From Candidatus Rifleibacteriota bacterium (GTDB lineage: Bacteria > Riflebacteria > Ozemobacteria > Ozemobacterales > Ozemobacteraceae): DNA of 19,873 nt. The notes below the pieces were generated by a model. That model was not told the origin of the DNA. It was given only the letters and a program-made list of their open reading frames with translations, and did not search any database. A program made the position numbers and the translations under genes. The stretch covers positions 1 to 19,873 of the forward strand of contig JAKQKW010000241.1 in NCBI GenBank assembly GCA_029560455.1, given 5' to 3'. Each line of letters begins with the position of its first letter. The stretch's first letter is position 1. This document shows, one piece after another, positions 16,062 through 19,873 of the stretch.

Positions 16062-16092
16062 TTGATTATGTCCTGCTAGAATACAATAAAAT
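16062..16092 (+). promoter_or_regulatory. AT-rich promoter candidate for the hybrid kinase
   Basis: TTGATT (16062-16067) precedes TACAAT (16082-16087) by 14 bases and TAAAAT (16087-16092) by 19, so spacing is imperfect for either -10 box. The stretch is far more AT-rich than the genes around it. If it is used, translation cannot begin at the upstream ATG at 16058, which favours the ATG at 16127. Confidence 0.3.
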
Positions 16093-16126
16093 AATACTCT
16101 TAAAGCTCAGCACAGGATCAAGGGCG

Positions 16127-18802
16127 ATGCTTTCCCCCGTTACAATCAGCCGTCGGTGTCTACAGAAGTTTTTTTGCGCCTTCTTTCTCCTGTTACTTGC
16201 ATTTAACTGCCTTATAACCTCAGCAGCTGAGAATTCTTCCGGGCTGCCGGTAATAAATCTGCAGCTCAAGTGGAAACACCAGTTCCAGTTTGCCGGCTAT
16301 TATGCTGCAGTCGAAAAGGGCTTTTATCGAGAAGAAGGATTCGAAGTAAACCTCATCGAGGCACCCGAGACAGGCGAACCGGCCCTTGAAGTCATTAACG
16401 GCCGCGCTGAATTCGGTACAACCGGCCCTGACATATTGCTGCAACGTGCCAAGGGGCACCCGGTCGTCGCCCTGGCAGTCTTTTTTCAGCATTCACCAAT
16501 GGTTCTTCTCGCCCGCAAAGAGTCCGGTATCAACAGTATTCACGATCTGGCCGGCAAAAAAGTCATGGTCGAACATGCTTCGGCAGAACTTGAAGCTTAT
16601 TTTCAGGTTGAACGACTCACTCCTGATAAATACACACGCCTTGCCCACACCCACGCTCCTGACGATTTCATCTCAGGCAGGGTCGACGCAATCTCAGCAT
16701 ACAGCAGCGATGAGCCATTTCTTATCAGCGAAGCTGGCTGTGAGTATATAACGCTGAATCCGAGGTCAGCAGGCATAGACTTTTATGGCGACCTTCTTTT
16801 TACCACGCAGCAACAGATAGAAAATAACCCCGACCGGGTAAAAGCTTTCATCAGAGCTTCAAAACGCGGCTGGGAATACGCCCTGCAACACCCAGAAGAG
16901 GTTATCGACCTGATCCTGGCAAAGTATTCAACTCGACACAGCCGCGAACACCTGCTTTTCGAAGCTCGCGAAACCCAGCGCCTCGTTTTTGCCGAAATCG
17001 TCGAAGTCGGCTACATGAACCCGGGCCGCTGGCGCTTCATCGCCGACACATATGCCTCGCTCGGCATGATGCCCAAAGATTATTCTCTCGCCGGTTTTCT
17101 CTACGACCCCGACCCGACCATTGACCTGCGGCGGATCTACAATATCGCCATCACCATTTTTGTCATAATGATTCTAGGCTTCAATTTTGCCCTGTCACAT
17201 CTGGTCAAAAAACGCACCCAACAGCTTTCAATCGCCAAAGAAAATGCAGAAGCCGCCAACCGTGCCAAATCGCAATTTCTCGCCAATATGAGCCATGAGC
17301 TGCGCACGCCTTTGAACGGCGTCATAGGCTTTACTGAACTGCTTGTGAGTTCGCCGCTCGACACGGTACAGCGACAATACGCTCAGAATGCCAATATTTC
17401 GGCGCACGCCCTGCTTGGCATAATCAACAACATTCTCGACTTTTCGAAAATAGAGGCGGGCAGAATCGATCTTGAAACCATCAAAACTGATCTTATCAGA
17501 CTGATGGAACAGACCATTTCAATAATCAGATGCCAGGCCGAAAAAAAGGGCCTTGAACTTCTGCTCAATATCCCACCCGAAACCCCGAGATTCATTTTTT
17601 CTGATCCGGTCAGACTTGGTCAGGTTCTCATCAATCTGCTGGGCAATGCTGCCAAATTCACCGAAAATGGCGAAATCGAGCTACGAGTCGAGTTCAAGCC
17701 TGAGAATGACACTACCGGCTACTTTAACTTTTTCGTACGCGATACCGGCATCGGTATCGAAAAGCACGACCGCGAAAGCATCTTCAAGGAATTCACTCAG
17801 GTTGACAGTTCAGCCACCCGGAAATTCGGCGGCACCGGCCTTGGACTTGCTATTTCACGCACGCTCATCGAAAAAATGGGAGGTAAAATCGATTTTACCT
17901 CTGAGCCCGGCAAGGGAAGCATGTTCTTTTTCTCCCTCAAATGCCGCTTTGAGAACGGTGAGCCCCTCGCCGCAAAAGATATTGAGAGCATCAAAAAGAT
18001 CATGCTGGTCGACGACAATAAAGATAATCTGACAATATTGCGTCGCACCCTTGAGCACTGGCAGATCAGCGCTCACCCATGTCTCAGTGGCAAAGAAGCC
18101 GTCAAAAAGCTTGATGGCGGCGAAACCTTTGATGTCATCATAATCGACTATATGATGCCAGAAATGAACGGTATTGAAACCATCAGACATATACGGAAGA
18201 AATATGCCGAAACTGGCGGCAGGCAGCCATTTATCCTGCTTTACAGCTCCATCGACAACGCTACAGTTTCAGAAGAATGCAAGAGCCTCAACGTTCAACT
18301 CAAGCTCGTCAAACCGGTCAGAGCTGACGATCTGTTTGCCTGTCTCAGTCAGATTTCCCAAAAACCTGCCGAAGCAGCGCAGGTAGTTGCCCGACCCGAA
18401 TCTCTGACCAATGTCAAAGAATGTCCGCACGTTCTGATCGTTGAAGATGTGGCCATGAACCGTATTCTGGTCTGCGAGCTCGTAAAAAAACTTATCCCCG
18501 ACGCAGTGGTGATCGAAGCCACCAATGGTCGTGAAGCCATCGACCGCTTTCAGCACGACAAATTTGACCTTATCTTCATGGATATCCAGATGCCGGTTCT
18601 TGACGGTTATTCAGCAAGCCGCGAAATAAGAAGAATCGAAACAGCTTCTGCTGCAGCCAGAACTCCAATAGTTGCACTTACAGCCAGCGCCGTCAAAGGT
18701 GAATACGAGAAATGCATTGCCGCCGGCATGGATGAATTCATCACCAAACCCGTAGACCCGCACCATTTCACCAGAATCTTCCAGACCTATCTGAAGATGT
18801 AA
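16127..18802 (+). CDS. Hybrid histidine kinase with NMT1/THI5-type periplasmic sensor and two receiver domains
   Basis: Protein of 891 residues from the ATG at 16127, which has AGGA 9 bases upstream; the ATG at 16058 has no ribosome site. In order: signal/anchor helix (15-33); NMT1/THI5-like binding domain (about 44-320, beginning INLQLKWKHQFQFAGYYAA); membrane helix (about 338-357); HisKA with the phospho-acceptor His390 in NMSHELRTPLNG; HATPase with N507 (LLGNAAKFT), DTGIG (539-543) and GGTGLGL (568-574); receiver 1 (625-742, D674 in DYMMPEMNG); receiver 2 (768-887, D819 in MDIQMPVLDG, Lys in KPV). All key catalytic residues are present, so it should be active. The fused domain resembles binders of pyrimidine-like or sulfonate ligands, so it senses a small periplasmic solute directly. 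There is no Hpt domain or output regulator nearby, so phosphate must pass to a distant partner. Confidence 0.94.
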   Translation: MLSPVTISRRCLQKFFCAFFLLLLAFNCLITSAAENSSGLPVINLQLKWKHQFQFAGYYAAVEKGFYREEGFEVNLIEAPETGEPALEVINGRAEFGTTGPDILLQRAKGHPVVALAVFFQHSPMVLLARKESGINSIHDLAGKKVMVEHASAELEAYFQVERLTPDKYTRLAHTHAPDDFISGRVDAISAYSSDEPFLISEAGCEYITLNPRSAGIDFYGDLLFTTQQQIENNPDRVKAFIRASKRGWEYALQHPEEVIDLILAKYSTRHSREHLLFEARETQRLVFAEIVEVGYMNPGRWRFIADTYASLGMMPKDYSLAGFLYDPDPTIDLRRIYNIAITIFVIMILGFNFALSHLVKKRTQQLSIAKENAEAANRAKSQFLANMSHELRTPLNGVIGFTELLVSSPLDTVQRQYAQNANISAHALLGIINNILDFSKIEAGRIDLETIKTDLIRLMEQTISIIRCQAEKKGLELLLNIPPETPRFIFSDPVRLGQVLINLLGNAAKFTENGEIELRVEFKPENDTTGYFNFFVRDTGIGIEKHDRESIFKEFTQVDSSATRKFGGTGLGLAISRTLIEKMGGKIDFTSEPGKGSMFFFSLKCRFENGEPLAAKDIESIKKIMLVDDNKDNLTILRRTLEHWQISAHPCLSGKEAVKKLDGGETFDVIIIDYMMPEMNGIETIRHIRKKYAETGGRQPFILLYSSIDNATVSEECKSLNVQLKLVKPVRADDLFACLSQISQKPAEAAQVVARPESLTNVKECPHVLIVEDVAMNRILVCELVKKLIPDAVVIEATNGREAIDRFQHDKFDLIFMDIQMPVLDGYSASREIRRIETASAAARTPIVALTASAVKGEYEKCIAAGMDEFITKPVDPHHFTRIFQTYLKM

Positions 18803-18825
18803 TAACACCCAGGCTGATGACAAAA

Positions 18826-18867
18826 AAATCGCCCCGCAACATTGAGTTGCGGGGCGATTTCTATTTT
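18826..18867. terminator. Bidirectional intrinsic terminator between convergent genes
   Basis: A 15-bp perfect stem, AAATCGCCCCGCAAC (18826-18840) with GTTGCGGGGCGATTT (18846-18860), encloses a 5-base loop. CTATTTTT follows on the plus strand. On the minus strand the stem is followed by further T, because the plus strand has an A run (18822-18828). It can end both the kinase transcript and that of the small secreted protein. Confidence 0.92.
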
Positions 18868-18893
18868 TGTTTCAGATCTGGTTGCAACAAATA

Positions 18894-19277
18894 TCAGAGG
18901 CTGCCATGAACCTGCAGAAATTTAACTCTTTCGTTGAGAGAAATTTCTACCTGATAACCAAGGTCTCTGTAGGTGCCCTGGCTGGCTTTGTATGATTCAA
19001 CAACGGCGCGGGCCGCTTCAACTTCTTTGGCGGTTTCGATGCTGCTGATTTCGGTGGTGATGGTTTTCCAGGCTTCGCCAAGGCGCTTGTTCATTTCGCC
19101 GAACATCGGGTTGGTCCAGGGCTTGGGCATACCGGGGTGCATAAGATGATTGAGATATTCACCGGCATAAGCTGCAGTATCCATGGCTTTTGACAAATTG
19201 CCGGTATTCAGAGCAAAAGCCGGCAGGGTCATTACCACGAGCAGAGCCACAAGCACGAGACGCATAATTTTATTCAT
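18894..19277 (-). CDS. Small secreted protein of unknown family
   Basis: Protein of 127 residues. The start at 19275-19277 is well supported: AGGAG lies 7 bases upstream and the signal peptide (MRLVLVALLVVMTLPAFA) follows at once. An in-frame upstream codon at 19328 adds 17 residues without a ribosome site. The mature part is about 104 residues, mostly helical by composition, with MHPGMPKPWTNPMFGEMNKR in the middle and a charged helix (ISSIETAKEVEAARAVVESY). It has no cysteine, so it has no disulfides and no lipobox. I do not recognise the family; a periplasmic helical protein is the most that can be said. It is convergent with the kinase gene and divergent from the DUF2087 regulator, which may control it. 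Confidence 0.8.
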   Translation of the reverse strand: MNKIMRLVLVALLVVMTLPAFALNTGNLSKAMDTAAYAGEYLNHLMHPGMPKPWTNPMFGEMNKRLGEAWKTITTEISSIETAKEVEAARAVVESYKASQGTYRDLGYQVEISLNERVKFLQVHGSL

Positions 19278-19366
19278 TTTCTTTCTCCTGATGTTTTTAG
19301 TTGGTGACCGCAGTAAAGCAAAAGCCATGCCAACCGCACAACCAGCTTCAACAAAGGGATTTTCAG

Positions 19367-19399
19367 ATTGTACCCCGCAGCTATGTTAAAAATTTAACA
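19367..19399 (-). promoter_or_regulatory. Palindromic operator candidate with -10 box upstream of the small secreted protein
   Basis: TGTTAAAAATTTAACA (19384-19399) is an inverted repeat with 7-bp arms and a 2-base centre. On the minus strand a -10-like TACAAT lies at 19367-19372 with no good -35 at the proper distance; the palindrome covers the place where the -35 should be. This fits a regulator-controlled promoter for the gene at 18894-19277. Confidence 0.4.
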
Positions 19400-19446
19400 A
19401 ACCGGCCGCCGAAAACCCGGCAACCGCATTTGATTCGATTCTGCTT

Positions 19447-19545
19447 TGCAAAAATAAATAGATAATATTAAAACGAACTTGTATTTTAATAGATTTTATT
19501 TTACGATATCTATAAATAAGCCGATATTTTTATTGCAAATCTAAA
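19447..19545 (+). promoter_or_regulatory. AT-rich promoter region of the DUF2087 regulator with inverted repeat
   Basis: This stretch is strikingly AT-rich against its surroundings. It holds an 8-bp perfect inverted repeat, TATTAAAA (19466-19473) and TTTTAATA (19484-19491), with a 10-base spacer. A -10-like TATAAA is at 19511-19516, and TTGTAT (19479-19484) lies 17 bases before the weaker TACGAT at 19502-19507. No single promoter pair is convincing, but the region must start the regulator's transcript. Confidence 0.4.
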
Positions 19546-19558
19546 AGGAGCCAGAATT

Positions 19559-19873
19559 ATGAAAACCCGCGACGACCTGTTCGACCTGCCGGTCGAAATT
19601 CTCAAACAGGGCTTTAATGATCACACACACCACCTCGAATGCCTGGCCTGCGGTCGTGAGATCGAAAAAGGGCTGATCTATCGCGATGGCGAAACCCTCT
19701 ATGAAGCGCACCGTTTCATGCAGCTGCACATCAGCCGATCACATGGGTCGGTCTTCGAGTTTCTGCTGGGGCTCGACAAAAAAAGCACCGGCCTGTCAGA
19801 GCATCAGACCGAACTGCTGAAACGCTTCTACAAAGGTCTTTCCGACCAGCAGATTCAACAGGAAATGCAGATA
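19559..19873 (+). CDS. DUF2087-type DNA-binding regulator (C-terminus beyond window edge)
   Basis: The first 105 codons of a gene that runs off the right edge. The ATG at 19559-19561 has AAGGAG with an 8-base spacer. Seen: a C2H2-like zinc-binding block, with CLACGREIEKG (residues 32-42) and HISRSH later; then HGSVFEFLLGLDKKSTGLSE, and LLKRFYKGLSDQQIQQEM, which opens a helix-turn-helix of the LuxR type. From memory this matches small regulators with the order FMQxHIxxxHGSVFEYLLGLDKK-TGL-xxLLxLFYxGLSDxEI and a C-terminal DUF2087 domain. That domain would lie beyond the window. It probably binds DNA as a dimer, and the palindromes just upstream are its likely targets (inference). Targets may include its own gene and the divergent small secreted protein. 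Confidence 0.85.
   Translation, partial: MKTRDDLFDLPVEILKQGFNDHTHHLECLACGREIEKGLIYRDGETLYEAHRFMQLHISRSHGSVFEFLLGLDKKSTGLSEHQTELLKRFYKGLSDQQIQQEMQI

Noticed and set aside
16058..16126. Longer N-terminus of the hybrid kinase from the ATG at 16058
   Set aside because: There is no ribosome site, it would put an odd 23-residue extension before the signal peptide, and it overlaps the AT-rich promoter candidate; the ATG at 16127 has a good site.
1..19873. CRISPR arrays, tRNA genes, insertion sequences and prophage genes
   Set aside because: I read both strands for regular direct repeats, cloverleaf ends, transposase motifs and terminal repeats, and found none.

Overview
The window looks like chromosomal DNA from a free-living diderm (Gram-negative-type) bacterium. 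Signal peptides, three periplasmic solute-binding domains, a Cache-type diguanylate cyclase, a hybrid histidine kinase and good Shine-Dalgarno sites all point that way. Gene families of mixed phylogenetic flavour occur side by side: UPF0314/DUF2585 is best known from Alphaproteobacteria and DUF2087 regulators from Firmicutes. A poorly sampled phylum such as Riflebacteria is a plausible but low-confidence guess. I saw no tRNA, rRNA, CRISPR array, transposase or phage gene.

Left part (1-4570): a minus-strand pair made of a B12-binding-type radical SAM enzyme, cut by the window edge, and an iron-containing alcohol dehydrogenase / glycerol-1-phosphate dehydrogenase-like gene that is frameshifted at a seven-base G/C run. 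A TATAAT promoter lies upstream of the pair. Next comes a minus-strand metallo-beta-lactamase-fold hydrolase, divergent from a UPF0314 membrane protein, with a strong 11-bp inverted repeat between them. A secreted PhnD-like binding protein follows. It has a long acidic tyrosine-rich linker, and its best ribosome-binding site points to an ATT start. It ends at an intrinsic terminator.

Middle part (4559-10980): a tight minus-strand operon whose genes overlap by 4, 8 and 4 bases. In order of transcription it encodes a Cache-HAMP-GAF-GGDEF diguanylate cyclase, a TAXI-family binding protein with no TRAP permease nearby, a five-helix membrane protein with cytoplasmic ankyrin repeats, and a secreted-domain/four-helix protein of unknown family. 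Together they look like a periplasm-to-cytoplasm signalling module rather than a transporter. A Nudix hydrolase gene lies upstream.

Right part (10981-19873): a two-gene unit of a 1264-residue exported/membrane protein and a 413-residue zinc-ribbon membrane protein, joined by a TGATG stop-start overlap. I recognise neither, and this is the best candidate here for an undescribed system. Next is a hybrid histidine kinase whose sensor is an NMT1/THI5-type binding domain, ending at a bidirectional terminator. It is shared with a convergent gene for a small secreted protein. Finally a DUF2087 regulator starts from an AT-rich divergent region that contains two operator-like palindromes, and it runs off the right edge.

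The recurring theme is solute-binding proteins without transporters. One is fused to a kinase, one is in an operon with a cyclase, and one stands alone. No stretch longer than about 300 bases is without a gene.
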